Below are positions 7,491 to 15,598 of a stretch of 30,184 bases of DNA, in pieces. The DNA is from DATFYI01 sp035315125 (GTDB taxonomy: Bacteria; Chloroflexota; Anaerolineae; Anaerolineales; Anaerolineaceae): positions 1-30,184 of the forward strand of contig DATFYI010000194.1 of the NCBI GenBank assembly GCA_035315125.1. The letters are read 5' to 3'. The first letter of the stretch is position 1, and every line of letters starts with the position of its first letter. The notes under the pieces are model-generated. The model saw nothing but the letters and a program-made list of their open reading frames with translations, was not told the origin of the DNA and ran no database searches. The position numbers were made by a program, and so were the translations under genes.

Positions 7491-9065
7491 CTAACCCCTG
7501 GAGCTATCCGCAACCGGTATGGTAAACATAAAGCGGCTGCCTTCTCCAAGTTTGCTTTCAACCCAAATCTTGCCCCCATGCGCTGCTACCGCCAGCTTAC
7601 AAAAAGCCAGCCCTAATCCCAAACCTTTTGGAAACTTTTCGGCTTGCAGACGGGTGTATTTTTCAAAGATCGTTTGCTGGCTTTCAGGTGCAATACCAGG
7701 GCCGCTGTCTTTAATCCAGACGGTTACCCAATGTCCATCTTGCATTGCGCCAATCGACAGGTTGCCGTGCAGCGGGGTGAATTTTGTCCCATTTTCCAGT
7801 AAATTTGTGATGACCCTTTTCACCATGTCCGCATCCACCATGACAGGCGGGATATCGTCCGGCACCTGATCCTCCAGGGTTTGTTTTTTACTCTCTGTAA
7901 TCGGTATGACGGCATCCAGTGCATCATGCACAAGATCTTTAAGGTTGGTTGGCTGCTGGTTTGTAAGAGACTGACCCGATTCCAGGCGGTGGATATCCAA
8001 CAGGCTATTGATCAGGCGCTGCATACGATCGGATGATCGTGTGGCGATATTAAAGACCGGTTGTAGCGTCGGAGCATTTTCGACCGGGATCAAGCTTTGC
8101 AGCATATCCAGGGCTGAAATAATATTTGCCAATGGAGAACGAAGATCATGATAAATCATCGCAATCAGATCTTCTCGCATGGAGTCTAAAGCTTTTCGCT
8201 CTGAGACGTCCTTGAAAATCCATTGCAGGTAGTCTTCATGACCGATATTAATTTTATGAACATAAACATCAACCGGCACTCGGTTGCCGTTTTGCGGCTG
8301 AATGTTGGATTCGTAATAAAAGGTGCCGCCGCCGGATAGATTGCTGAAATTTTCCCCCAGTTTTTCCCTCTGGACCAGGTGTAGATCCGAAACCAGGTGA
8401 GTCAGGAGGTCAGCCTTGACATAGCCAAATGAGCGCACTGCCTGCCGGTTTGCTTCCTGGATTTTTCCATCCCAGGTGGTAATCAGGATTGGGTCGATGC
8501 TGTCCTCGAACAATTCCTGATAGCGCCGGGTTGCTACCTGCAGGCTGCTATACAAACGCGCATTATAAACAGCCACTCCGGCGTGATCTGCAATCGTCTG
8601 TAGCAGCTCGAGATGCTCCTGGTTGAAGAAACCCGGTTCAGGATGGACGATCGTCAGAATTCCAACGATCTGATCCCGATTTAAGAGCGGCACGCAGATG
8701 GCCGATTTAGGCCCGGTTCGTTCTACCGTATCATCCGGCCGCCGTAGCCAGCGTTTATCAATACTGGTATCGGGCACCAATACAGCCTGGCGGTTGGCTA
8801 AAACCCAACCTGCCAGACCTCTATCCAGGGTGGCTTGCAATTGGTGTACTTTATGTGGAATGAGCTGGTTGTTATAGACAATGGCCGCATCGACCGGCGC
8901 CATATTCTCGTCCAAAATAATCAAACTACCGCGTTCTGCATTTACGTTTCCAACCGATAGAAATAATACCCGCGTGAGCACAGTGTGAAGATCGAGTGAG
9001 GTTGCCAGTTCACGACTGATACCAACTAAAAGCTCAAATGGTGATTGGGTTGTATCCTGCGGCAT
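7491..9065 (-). CDS. Soluble GAF-PAS sensor histidine kinase
   Basis: This is a 524-residue two-component sensor without membrane segments. A GAF domain covers about residues 15-165 (ELATSLDLHTVLTRVL to the LLQTIADHAGVAVYNARL helix). A PAS domain covers about 175-290. The dimerisation helix carries the phospho-acceptor H306 in MIYHDLRSPL. The ATPase domain has the N box NLLENGTKF (about 421-429), the G1 box DSGPGI and the G2 box GLGLGLAF. All catalytic elements are present. There is no response regulator next to it, so the partner lies elsewhere. The downstream partner gene is the degenerate MBL-fold protein. The ribosome site (GGGGGAT) is good. The GAF ligand cannot be read. Confidence 0.93.
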   Translation of the reverse strand: MPQDTTQSPFELLVGISRELATSLDLHTVLTRVLFLSVGNVNAERGSLIILDENMAPVDAAIVYNNQLIPHKVHQLQATLDRGLAGWVLANRQAVLVPDTSIDKRWLRRPDDTVERTGPKSAICVPLLNRDQIVGILTIVHPEPGFFNQEHLELLQTIADHAGVAVYNARLYSSLQVATRRYQELFEDSIDPILITTWDGKIQEANRQAVRSFGYVKADLLTHLVSDLHLVQREKLGENFSNLSGGGTFYYESNIQPQNGNRVPVDVYVHKINIGHEDYLQWIFKDVSERKALDSMREDLIAMIYHDLRSPLANIISALDMLQSLIPVENAPTLQPVFNIATRSSDRMQRLINSLLDIHRLESGQSLTNQQPTNLKDLVHDALDAVIPITESKKQTLEDQVPDDIPPVMVDADMVKRVITNLLENGTKFTPLHGNLSIGAMQDGHWVTVWIKDSGPGIAPESQQTIFEKYTRLQAEKFPKGLGLGLAFCKLAVAAHGGKIWVESKLGEGSRFMFTIPVADSSRG

Positions 9066-9067
9066 AA

Positions 9068-9259
9068 TTAACCATCCCCCTTTATTATATATTGGTTATG
9101 CCGTTGTTGATATTCATTATCAAGATTTTTTATGTAGAATTTATTTGTAGTGATCGAAGCGAACAGAATGAGATGCTGAACCTGTCCAACTTTATATTGC
9201 TGGCAATTTCCCAGATATTCGGGATTAACGGAAAGGCCCGCTGCAATGGAATCCATCAT
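9068..9259 (-). CDS. Possible small leaderless ORF upstream of the kinase
   Basis: This ORF of 63 codons ends two bases before the kinase ATG (TAA-TT-ATG). Its ATG lies seven bases after an extended -10 box (TGC-TATACT), where transcription should begin. There are no recognisable motifs, and the composition is only moderately protein-like. It could be a leader peptide coupled to kinase translation. Otherwise the stretch is simply a roughly 195-base 5' leader. I keep it because position at both ends is suggestive, but it may be a chance ORF. Confidence 0.25.
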   Translation of the reverse strand: MMDSIAAGLSVNPEYLGNCQQYKVGQVQHLILFASITTNKFYIKNLDNEYQQRHNQYIIKGDG

Positions 9260-9266
9260 TGAATTG

Positions 9267-9293
9267 AGTATAGCATATATTGAATATATTATA
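9267..9293 (-). promoter_or_regulatory. Promoter region for the kinase unit
   Basis: On the - strand there are two candidate -10 boxes: TATAAT at 9293-9288 and, further downstream, TGC-TATACT at 9275-9267. The surrounding AT-rich tract could help polymerase binding. No TTGACA-like -35 is visible. Confidence 0.5.
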
Positions 9294-9306
9294 ATGATGC
9301 CGGGTC

Positions 9307-9325
9307 GGCTGGCGAACGGCTAGCC
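9307..9325 (-). terminator. Hairpin at the end of the AAC(3)-family gene
   Basis: GGCTGGC and GCTAGCC form a seven-base-pair stem with one wobble around a GAACG loop, overlapping the stop codon. No clear T run follows, so termination is only a possibility. Confidence 0.25.
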
Positions 9326-10117
9326 AGCGGCAAGCGAGTGCCGTACGGCGTCGCAGCGTTCACAGTCGCCCCGTTGGCAAAGCAGCGCCAATGGATCAGC
9401 TTTGATCAGATCGGTCAGGCACTCAATCATCGCTTGAAGCGGAATCACACGAACCTGTGCCTCGCCAATCCTGGTCTGTTGAGTTATATCCTCTAGGAAG
9501 GGCGCAGCCTGTTCGAAACCATCCGAACAGCCCGGGAAATTGGGGCATTCCCGCACGCCATCGCTGGTTAACGCCCAGCGGATGAATTGTTTTCTTCCGG
9601 CCAATCGCTCGGCATAATGGATGCTGGTGTTTACGGTGTGGTCAACCCCCAATAATAAAACCAGTGCATCTTGTTCTGAAAGCAGTCGGATCGGTGCGAG
9701 GGGCTCTTGCAGGGTTTGGGCTTTTAAAGCTTCTTCGACATTCACACCCGTAAAAGATAGGATTGGGTGATCCGATCTTTTGGAGTAGGGTTGTTTGCGA
9801 AATGTTTCAGCGGTAACCCCGATAGTAGTGTCCACCGGCATGGCTGCCTGGAAAAATTCGGCCATCCGGTTGTTATCGCCGCCTCTGCCGTAAGCCATCC
9901 CGTTATCCTGTGGACCTTCTTCAGGGATGATCATGGTTTTGTAAGTAAATGCTGGCATCATCATGCCATCGGTAATCATGAGCAACCCCCCCAACAGGGT
10001 TTCGGCTCCGCCCCGAATTTCACCAAAAGAAGACAGTGAGGCATGTACAATCATCGGCCGGCGCCGGTCGCGGATGATTTGCCTGAGACCACCTACGATA
10101 TCGCGAAATGTGATCAT
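9320..10117 (-). CDS. AAC(3)-family N-acetyltransferase-like protein
   Basis: The family transfers acetyl from acetyl-CoA to the 3-amino group of aminoglycosides, but many chromosomal members have other or unknown acceptors. Family landmarks over 265 residues are VHASLSSFGEIRGGAETLL near the N-terminus, SDHPILSF in the middle and LLLGVDHTVNTSIHYAE later on; the last corresponds to the conserved acceptor-side motif. Four cysteines in ECPNFPGC and CQRGDCERC make the C-terminal half unusually Cys-rich and could bind a metal or form disulfides. Its ATG overlaps the SDR-fold gene's stop by four bases (ATGA), so it is translationally coupled to it. Nothing in the sequence proves antibiotic resistance. 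Confidence 0.88.
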   Translation of the reverse strand: MITFRDIVGGLRQIIRDRRRPMIVHASLSSFGEIRGGAETLLGGLLMITDGMMMPAFTYKTMIIPEEGPQDNGMAYGRGGDNNRMAEFFQAAMPVDTTIGVTAETFRKQPYSKRSDHPILSFTGVNVEEALKAQTLQEPLAPIRLLSEQDALVLLLGVDHTVNTSIHYAERLAGRKQFIRWALTSDGVRECPNFPGCSDGFEQAAPFLEDITQQTRIGEAQVRVIPLQAMIECLTDLIKADPLALLCQRGDCERCDAVRHSLAAG

Positions 10118-10872
10118 TCTTCCCCATCCTTATGAATGATAGGACTATTTTCTATGGTGTAGACTTGCCCGGTCAGGGCTGCGGCAGCCGGGCTGCTCAG
10201 GAACAGGGCCAGATGAATAATGGTTTCAATATAAGGCGAATTTTTATCTTCCCCCGCTGTTGGATCGATCTCTGCCGGGATCAGTTTAAATTCCCCTGGA
10301 CAAATCGTATTTACACGAATATTATACGCCATTAGCTCAGCCGCTGCTGCACGTGATAAGCCTATCAATCCCATCTTGCTTGCAAAAAAAGCGCCTCGGC
10401 CATTCGTCATTAAAGCCGGTATGTTCGCAGCTGCAATGTTGATGATAATGCCCTGCCCCTGCGTTCGCATAGCTTGCCCAACCGCTTGGATTAAATAGAA
10501 AGGCCCGCTCAAATTGACATCCAGTGTCCGCTGCCAATCCCAGCCATCCATATCCAGGATACTGCTGTGCGGTTGAACACCGGCGTTGTTGATCAGGATA
10601 TCGATTCGCCCCCAATCTTCTATAATTTGTTCCACCAGGGCGTGGACTGGCAGGTCTTTGGATATGTCTGCCAGGTAAGGTCGGGCAATACCGGTCTTGG
10701 ATTGTATAAGCTCAATCGTTTTATCCAGGTTAATGGGCGTCAGGTCATTTGCGGCGACTCTGGCGCCGTGGGCAGCAAAAGCAACAGCCAATGCTCTGCC
10801 CAAACCACGCCCGGCTCCGGTGATTAAAACAACCACTTGATCAAGAACATGATGATCCAAAGCTGTCTCCAT
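10114..10872 (-). CDS. SDR-fold protein lacking the catalytic Ser and Tyr
   Basis: The short-chain dehydrogenase/reductase fold is clear over 252 residues. The cofactor loop TGAGRGLG lies at 18-25, NNAG at 95-98, and the structural N120 in DVNLSGPF. The catalytic positions are altered. YxxxK reads FFASK, with F162 in place of Tyr and K166 kept, and the Ser position in the preceding strand is A148 (NIAAAN). The cofactor site looks intact, so it may bind NAD(P) without classical reductase activity. It begins three bases after the M23 peptidase stop and overlaps the AAC(3)-like gene by four bases, so the three genes form one operon. The substitutions are clean codon differences, not a frameshift. 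Confidence 0.88.
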   Translation of the reverse strand: METALDHHVLDQVVVLITGAGRGLGRALAVAFAAHGARVAANDLTPINLDKTIELIQSKTGIARPYLADISKDLPVHALVEQIIEDWGRIDILINNAGVQPHSSILDMDGWDWQRTLDVNLSGPFYLIQAVGQAMRTQGQGIIINIAAANIPALMTNGRGAFFASKMGLIGLSRAAAAELMAYNIRVNTICPGEFKLIPAEIDPTAGEDKNSPYIETIIHLALFLSSPAAAALTGQVYTIENSPIIHKDGEE

Positions 10873-10875
10873 AGA

Positions 10876-11595
10876 CTAGTCACTGCTCCCATTTTGCGAT
10901 GGGCAAACGGGTATCTGCGCCCGGTTTTTATCTGCGTTGAGATTGAGCCCGAAATATGGGGAAGGATCGATGGTGTTTTTGATATCCAGCTCGTTGCGGA
11001 ACTTGCCGCTGCCATCTTCCTGGACAATCGAAAAATGCAGGTGAACACCTACCGGTTGGTTTGGGTCGCCTGAATAGTCCCCTTGATCTCCAAGCAGGCT
11101 GCCGGCTTTTACAAAGACCTCTGAAGTCCCGGCTGGAAAATTTGGGGAAATAAACGAATTTCCCTGGGCATCCGCCATATGGGTGTAATAGGTCCAGATC
11201 TGGCGGCCTGGTATCAGCGGATCGCTGGGGATGCGGATGATCAGGCTGGATTTCCAATCCGGCAGACGAGTCAGGTATCCATCATAAGCGGCGTAGACCG
11301 GCGTTTGGTTGGGTTGGCTGCCGCCAAAGATATCGATGCCCTGATGCCGGTGGCCCGGCTGGAAGGTATCGCCCCACAGGTAGCCGATAAAACCGGAAGT
11401 CGGCAAGATAAAGGGCGCGTTGCCGCAACGCTGCAGCGCCTGTATGGCCCAGCCGGGATGATCTTGTGGGGCGCGCAACCAGGCTTCCACTTTAGGCGAG
11501 CGGGGTGAATCGCTAGTTCTCCTGTAAAAATAATAGGCTGTCACCAGCCCGCCCACAATCAGTGCGCCGGCAAAAATCTTGAGCGATGTTTTCAT
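10876..11595 (-). CDS. Membrane-anchored M23-family metallopeptidase
   Basis: M23 (lysostaphin/LytM-type) enzymes cut peptide cross-links in peptidoglycan. The 239-residue protein has one N-terminal anchor (about 5-25) and a domain outside the membrane. All zinc and catalytic elements are visible: HRHQGID supplies the first His and Asp, YTHMA the next His, and VHLHFS the HxH pair. It should therefore be active, unlike its operon neighbour. The gene is first in the operon with the SDR-fold and AAC(3)-family genes. An extended -10 box lies 11 bases before the ATG and no ribosome site is visible, so the leader would be only a few bases. Confidence 0.92.
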   Translation of the reverse strand: MKTSLKIFAGALIVGGLVTAYYFYRRTSDSPRSPKVEAWLRAPQDHPGWAIQALQRCGNAPFILPTSGFIGYLWGDTFQPGHRHQGIDIFGGSQPNQTPVYAAYDGYLTRLPDWKSSLIIRIPSDPLIPGRQIWTYYTHMADAQGNSFISPNFPAGTSEVFVKAGSLLGDQGDYSGDPNQPVGVHLHFSIVQEDGSGKFRNELDIKNTIDPSPYFGLNLNADKNRAQIPVCPSQNGSSD

Positions 11596-11606
11596 GGATA
11601 GGGAAT

Positions 11607-11615
11607 ATTATATCA
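11607..11615 (-). promoter_or_regulatory. Extended -10 promoter for the M23-SDR-AAC(3) operon
   Basis: On the - strand, TGA-TATAAT is followed by 11 bases and then the ATG at 11595. A start about seven bases downstream gives a 5' leader of four or five bases. No -35 consensus is visible. Confidence 0.6.
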
Positions 11616-11749
11616 ATTCTGTTCTGGCAACGAGATTTTATGGAATACCGGCGTTTTGATTATTTCGTTGTACGGGGAGCTGATAACGGATTAGGGGAAC
11701 GGATTGAGCGGATTACTGGGCTTCTGCTCGAATCCAGGCGTAGGGTGGC

Positions 11750-11817
11750 GTTGAAGGGCTCAAACGGGATGCCAGCGGTGGAAAAGGGATCAAGCCTGTC
11801 CTTAATTGCCCTTCAAC
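11750..11817. repeat. Long-loop inverted repeat between M23 gene and miaB
   Basis: GTTGAAGGGC at 11750-11759 is the exact reverse complement of GCCCTTCAAC at 11808-11817, with 48 bases between. It lies just beyond the miaB stop. It could be a weak terminator or the remnant of a small mobile repeat. Just upstream, CGGATT occurs three times in 11686-11724, another dispersed-repeat style element. Confidence 0.4.
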
Positions 11818-11837
11818 CCATCATCCTGGCTTCTTCA

Positions 11838-13205
11838 TTATATTCTTGATCCGTTCATTTCAGTCCCAAAATTTGTCGCCGGAATTAAGTCTTGCTGGAT
11901 GCTGCCGTTCATCGACCAGGCTCCGGTGCGGGTAACTTGCACCGGCAAGATCTTTCCCATCAAGTTGTCTTCTGATTCTGCAAAAACCAGTTTGTTGGTG
12001 GGAGTGCGGCCTTTCCAGCGCTCTTTGACTTTCTCCTCAAACAGCACATCAACCGTACGGCCCAGATAACTGGCATGAATCTCGCTGACAATTTTGGCTT
12101 GCAGCTCTTCAAGCAGGCGAAAACGCCGCCATTTTTCCTGTGGCGGGACATTATCGATCATTTGGCGGGTGGCCAGCGTGCCTGGGCGGGCCGAATAGCG
12201 CGCCAGGTGGGCCACATCCAGGCGCAGTTCCGCCAGCAAATCGTAGGTATGCTGGAACTGCTCTTCCGTTTCTCCCGGGAAACCCACAATCACATCGGTG
12301 GCGATCGAGACGCGGGGTATGCGCTGGCGGATGCGCTCGACCAGCTGGCGATATTGCTCCACTGTGTAACCGCGATGCATGTTCGCCAATACCTCATCGT
12401 CGCCGGCTTGAATCGGCACCTCGATGTGTGGCATCACTTTTGGCAGATCCGCTACTGTATCCAGCAACTCGTCGGTCATCCAGTTGGGGTGCGAGGTGAG
12501 AAATCTCAAGCGCTCCACGCCATCCAGCGCATGCAGCCGTCGCAACAAACCGGATAAGCTCGGATAGTCTGCCTGATCCTTGCCGTAACGGTCGACAATC
12601 TGTCCCAGCAGGGTGATTTCTTTCACGCCTTGCATGGCCAGGGCGCGTCCTTCGGCCATGATTTCTTCCAGTAGGCGGCTGCGTTCCGGCCCACGCCGGT
12701 AGGGGATGATGCAGAAGGTGCAGGCATGCGAGCAGCCGTAGACAATGGGAATATTGGCCGAAACCAGGCGGCCGCGCTGCTCCACCGGCAGGCTTAAATC
12801 GCCGTCCATGGTTGCAAATCTCTGGCTGGTTTCTGCCAGCTCGATGCGCTGCCCTTCCTGTTCCATGAGGAACTTGATCAATGGCGCCGGGTCCGAAGGC
12901 GGCGAGAATACATCCACGTATGGGAAACGTTTCCTGAGCGGTTCGTTGTTCTTGACACCCACCAGGCAGCCCATCAAATTGATCACCAGGTTGGGTTTTT
13001 CTTTCTTCAAAGGGCGCAGCGAGCTTAAACGGCCATAGGCTTTATCTTCAGCGCTCTGGCGCACCACGCAAGTATTTAAGACGATAACGTCTGCCTCCTC
13101 CGGTTGCGCGGTGCCTTGGTACCCCAGGTTTTCGAGAGCAGAGGCAACTCGCTGAGAATCGGCCACGTTCATTTGGCATCCTTCAGTCCAGATATGGTAT
13201 TTCAT
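11838..13205 (-). CDS. miaB: tRNA-2-methylthio-N6-dimethylallyladenosine synthase MiaB
   Basis: MiaB is a radical-SAM enzyme that adds a methylthio group to i6A37 of tRNA. The 455-residue protein has the N-terminal methylthiotransferase domain with its three cluster cysteines in TEGCQMN, LNTCVVR and LMGCLVG. The radical-SAM domain carries CSHACTFC, and a C-terminal TRAM-like domain starts at about 375. Length and layout match MiaB rather than RimO or MtaB, because the N-terminal GCQMNxxDS form is present. The gene is a single unit. Its ATG follows an extended -10 box (TGT-TATAAT) by seven bases, predicting a leaderless mRNA. It diverges from the C39/TPR gene. Confidence 0.95.
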   Translation of the reverse strand: MKYHIWTEGCQMNVADSQRVASALENLGYQGTAQPEEADVIVLNTCVVRQSAEDKAYGRLSSLRPLKKEKPNLVINLMGCLVGVKNNEPLRKRFPYVDVFSPPSDPAPLIKFLMEQEGQRIELAETSQRFATMDGDLSLPVEQRGRLVSANIPIVYGCSHACTFCIIPYRRGPERSRLLEEIMAEGRALAMQGVKEITLLGQIVDRYGKDQADYPSLSGLLRRLHALDGVERLRFLTSHPNWMTDELLDTVADLPKVMPHIEVPIQAGDDEVLANMHRGYTVEQYRQLVERIRQRIPRVSIATDVIVGFPGETEEQFQHTYDLLAELRLDVAHLARYSARPGTLATRQMIDNVPPQEKWRRFRLLEELQAKIVSEIHASYLGRTVDVLFEEKVKERWKGRTPTNKLVFAESEDNLMGKILPVQVTRTGAWSMNGSIQQDLIPATNFGTEMNGSRI

Positions 13206-13212
13206 GAGGCTG

Positions 13213-13221
13213 ATTATAACA
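13213..13221 (-). promoter_or_regulatory. Extended -10 promoter placing miaB start at +1
   Basis: On the - strand, TGT-TATAAT is followed by seven bases and the miaB ATG. There is no Shine-Dalgarno. Confidence 0.65.
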
Positions 13222-13275
13222 AAAAATGAGGTACAATTCTTACAGTTCTACTCCGAATAGTTCCCTATTTTTATC

Positions 13276-13284
13276 TGGTAAAAT
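13276..13284 (+). promoter_or_regulatory. Extended -10 promoter for the C39/TPR gene
   Basis: TGG-TAAAAT is followed by seven bases and the ATG at 13292. This is the same geometry as at miaB and rsmI. It argues for 13292 over the in-frame ATG at 13226, although a TATAAC lies five bases before 13226. Confidence 0.5.
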
Positions 13285-13291
13285 TGGCTCT

Positions 13292-14629
13292 ATGCGTCGA
13301 AAAAGAATGCGTCTAAGAAGGGCGCTCCGCTTGATCGCCGGAGTGCTGGTTTTATGTGGTCTGGCTGTTCTGGTTTATCAGATCCCTTATGTAAATTACC
13401 GGTTGAGTTGGCGTTTGGATGGCGTTGAGACCTATGTTTATTCGCTCATGCATCCGGTGGCCGGTTACCTGCCAACCCCGCTACCCGGCGCGACCACCGA
13501 GCTGGCTTCCGAGAATATATCGGTGAATATTCCTGAAGCGCCTTCCCAACCGGTTGAATTGGCTGCGACCCGTTCACCTATAATCGCCTCGGCGGTCTCG
13601 GCAACCACGCTGGCACAGGATCCAACCCAAACCCCCGGACCTTTGGCCACCCCGCTGCCCTCGCCAACCCCGCTGCCCGGTCGCGTCACCCTGCCGCCGC
13701 CTGTTTGGGAGGCTGAAGATTGGAATGACTGCGGTCCAACCACCCTTTCCCTTTACTTGAAGTTTTGGGGCTGGCAGGGCAACCAGTTTACCATCCAAAA
13801 AGTGATTAAGCCGCAGCGGGCAGACCGCAATGTGAACATCGATGAATTGACCGGTTATGTTAACGACAATGTCCCCAACTTAACTGCAGATTATCGGGTG
13901 GGGGGAACCGTCAATTTGCTGCGCCAGTTTGTCGCCAATGGCATCCCAATCGCCATCGAAGAGAGTTTGATGATTCCCCAAACATATATTATGAACGATG
14001 ATCATTGGGCCGGACATTATATTTTGGTAACCGGCTATGATGATAAATTCCAAATCTTTTTCGTCCAGGATACCGAGCTCGGCAAGGATCACGTGGTGCC
14101 GTACAAAGAATTGGACCGGGATTGGCAATCCTTCAACCGGGCTTATCTGATGGTATATCCACCGGATCAAGAGCAGACGGTTAAAAACTTGCTTGGCAGC
14201 GATTGGGACCGGGATACAAACCGACAACACGCCCTGGATACAGCCACAGCGGAAACAAAAGTCGATCCCAAGAATGCATTTGCCTGGTTTAATATGGGCA
14301 GTAATCTGGTTTATTTCGGCCGATATAACGAGGCGGCTGCTGCCTATGACACGGCTCGCAGCCTGGGTTTGCCGCAGCGTATGCTGCGTTATCAGTTTGG
14401 CCCGTTTATCGCCTATTTCAATGCCGGTCGTAATAATGATCTGCTGGCCCTGACCCAATATGCATTGAATGTAACGCCGAATTCAGAAGAAGATTTGCTC
14501 TGGCGAGGTTGGGCATTATATCGTTCTGGAGATCGGGTTGGAGCGGTGGATTGTTTCAACAAGGCCCTGGCTGCCAGACCTGCTTATGGTGATGCGATCT
14601 ACGCCTTAAAATTCGTCCAAAATAATTAA
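13292..14629 (+). CDS. Membrane-anchored C39-like cysteine peptidase with C-terminal TPRs
   Basis: A basic start (MRRKRMRLRRALRL) leads into one membrane anchor at about 12-30, so the rest should be outside the cell. A Pro/Thr/Ala-rich linker follows to about residue 135. The C39-like papain-fold domain has the nucleophile Cys147 in NDCGPTTLSL and the His242 in GHYILVTGYDD, both in the expected context. Two or more TPR units run from about 318 to the end (FAWFNMGSNLVYFGRYNEAA and later ALYRSGDRVGAVDCFNKALA). It may process or bind peptides at the cell surface; no substrate is known. The HAD gene starts 14 bases downstream. An in-frame ATG at 13226 would add 22 residues. Confidence 0.85.
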   Translation: MRRKRMRLRRALRLIAGVLVLCGLAVLVYQIPYVNYRLSWRLDGVETYVYSLMHPVAGYLPTPLPGATTELASENISVNIPEAPSQPVELAATRSPIIASAVSATTLAQDPTQTPGPLATPLPSPTPLPGRVTLPPPVWEAEDWNDCGPTTLSLYLKFWGWQGNQFTIQKVIKPQRADRNVNIDELTGYVNDNVPNLTADYRVGGTVNLLRQFVANGIPIAIEESLMIPQTYIMNDDHWAGHYILVTGYDDKFQIFFVQDTELGKDHVVPYKELDRDWQSFNRAYLMVYPPDQEQTVKNLLGSDWDRDTNRQHALDTATAETKVDPKNAFAWFNMGSNLVYFGRYNEAAAAYDTARSLGLPQRMLRYQFGPFIAYFNAGRNNDLLALTQYALNVTPNSEEDLLWRGWALYRSGDRVGAVDCFNKALAARPAYGDAIYALKFVQNN

Positions 14630-14643
14630 TCCCGAAGGGGGAA

Positions 14644-15336
14644 ATGATGTCCCTGGAAATTCAACGCATCCGGGCAATCTGTTTCGATCTCGACGGCACG
14701 CTGAGCGATACCGATGATTTATGGGTTCAGCGGATTACGAAAATGCTCTCTCCTGTGCATTTTCTTTTTCCCCACCTGCAAATTGAACCGTTTGCTCGCT
14801 GGCTGGTAATGAGTATTGAAAGTCCAGGGAATCTGATGTACTCCTTATTAGACCGTCTTGACCTGGATGCCGATGTGGGCCGCTTCTACGATGCAGTCGC
14901 AAAACTCTGGAATATCCGTCTTTCCGGTCAATATAAAATCGTTCCTGGTGTAAAAGAAGCGCTTCTACAATTATATGGGCGTTATCCAATGTCCATCGTC
15001 AGCACCCGCGATCAGCGTAGTACACAGGCCTTCTTAGATCATTTCGAGCTCAGTGGACTGTTTCAAAGTGTCGCAACCTCTCAGACCTGCCATCATACCA
15101 AACCTTATCCCGATCCGGTTTTGTGGGCGGCGCAAAAAATGGGCGTTCTACCAGGCGAATGTTTAATGGTAGGCGATTCTGCCGTGGATATCCAGGCAGG
15201 ACGGGCTGCCAGGGCACAAACGGTTGGTGTTCTGTGTGGTTTTGGCACTGAGAAGGAATTAAGTAGGGCTGGCGCCAACTTGATTTTACCCAGCACCGCT
15301 AACTTACCGGAAGTTTTACTTGCTAAACCCGAATAG
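14644..15336 (+). CDS. HAD-superfamily hydrolase (phosphatase-like)
   Basis: HAD enzymes usually remove phosphate from small molecules. Motif I is FDLDGTLSDTD, with both catalytic aspartates. The Thr of SIVSTRDQ is motif II, KPYPDP is motif III, and GDSAVDIQAGRAA is motif IV. The 230-residue protein includes a helical cap between motifs I and II, as in phosphoglycolate phosphatase and beta-phosphoglucomutase relatives. The substrate cannot be read. It begins 14 bases after the C39/TPR gene with a strong AAGGGGG ribosome site; ATG at 14644 or the adjacent ATG at 14647 could be used. It is probably co-transcribed with that gene. Confidence 0.9.
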   Translation: MMSLEIQRIRAICFDLDGTLSDTDDLWVQRITKMLSPVHFLFPHLQIEPFARWLVMSIESPGNLMYSLLDRLDLDADVGRFYDAVAKLWNIRLSGQYKIVPGVKEALLQLYGRYPMSIVSTRDQRSTQAFLDHFELSGLFQSVATSQTCHHTKPYPDPVLWAAQKMGVLPGECLMVGDSAVDIQAGRAARAQTVGVLCGFGTEKELSRAGANLILPSTANLPEVLLAKPE

Positions 15337-15378
15337 TCTTGCACGTTTTGATTTCTAAATAAAGTGGGTCTAAAATAG

Positions 15379-15407
15379 TTGTATCATTAATTAGATTGAT
15401 ATACAAT
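15379..15407 (+). promoter_or_regulatory. Sigma-70-like promoter for the substrate-binding protein
   Basis: TTGTAT and TACAAT are separated by exactly 17 bases. Transcription from about 15414 gives a leader of roughly 185 bases before the ATG at 15599. The leader has a short GATGA/TCATC hairpin but no riboswitch class that I recognise. Confidence 0.55.
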
Positions 15408-15598
15408 TTGTAAAGCTTGATGAGTCGTTCATCTGGCAAATGTGTCGGGAGATCCTGGCGGGGTGGGCTTATGTCATCACACAATCATTGCCACAATTCG
15501 ATCGGGTGCATGGATATGGCTTACCTGTGCGGTTTTCATCCTGTTTAACTTGAACAATTTCAATGCCCTTACATTCTTTGTTGTAGGAGGAAAATTAA

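Noticed and set aside
10378..10400. Sequencing or frameshift error at the A7 run in the SDR-fold gene as the cause of the missing Tyr
   Set aside because: An insertion or deletion in the run would shift the frame, but FFASKMGLIGLSRAAAAEL continues in frame, so the Phe is a real substitution in this sequence.
15408..15585. A riboswitch in the long leader of the substrate-binding protein gene
   Set aside because: Only a small five-pair hairpin is visible and no known aptamer signature could be recognised by eye.
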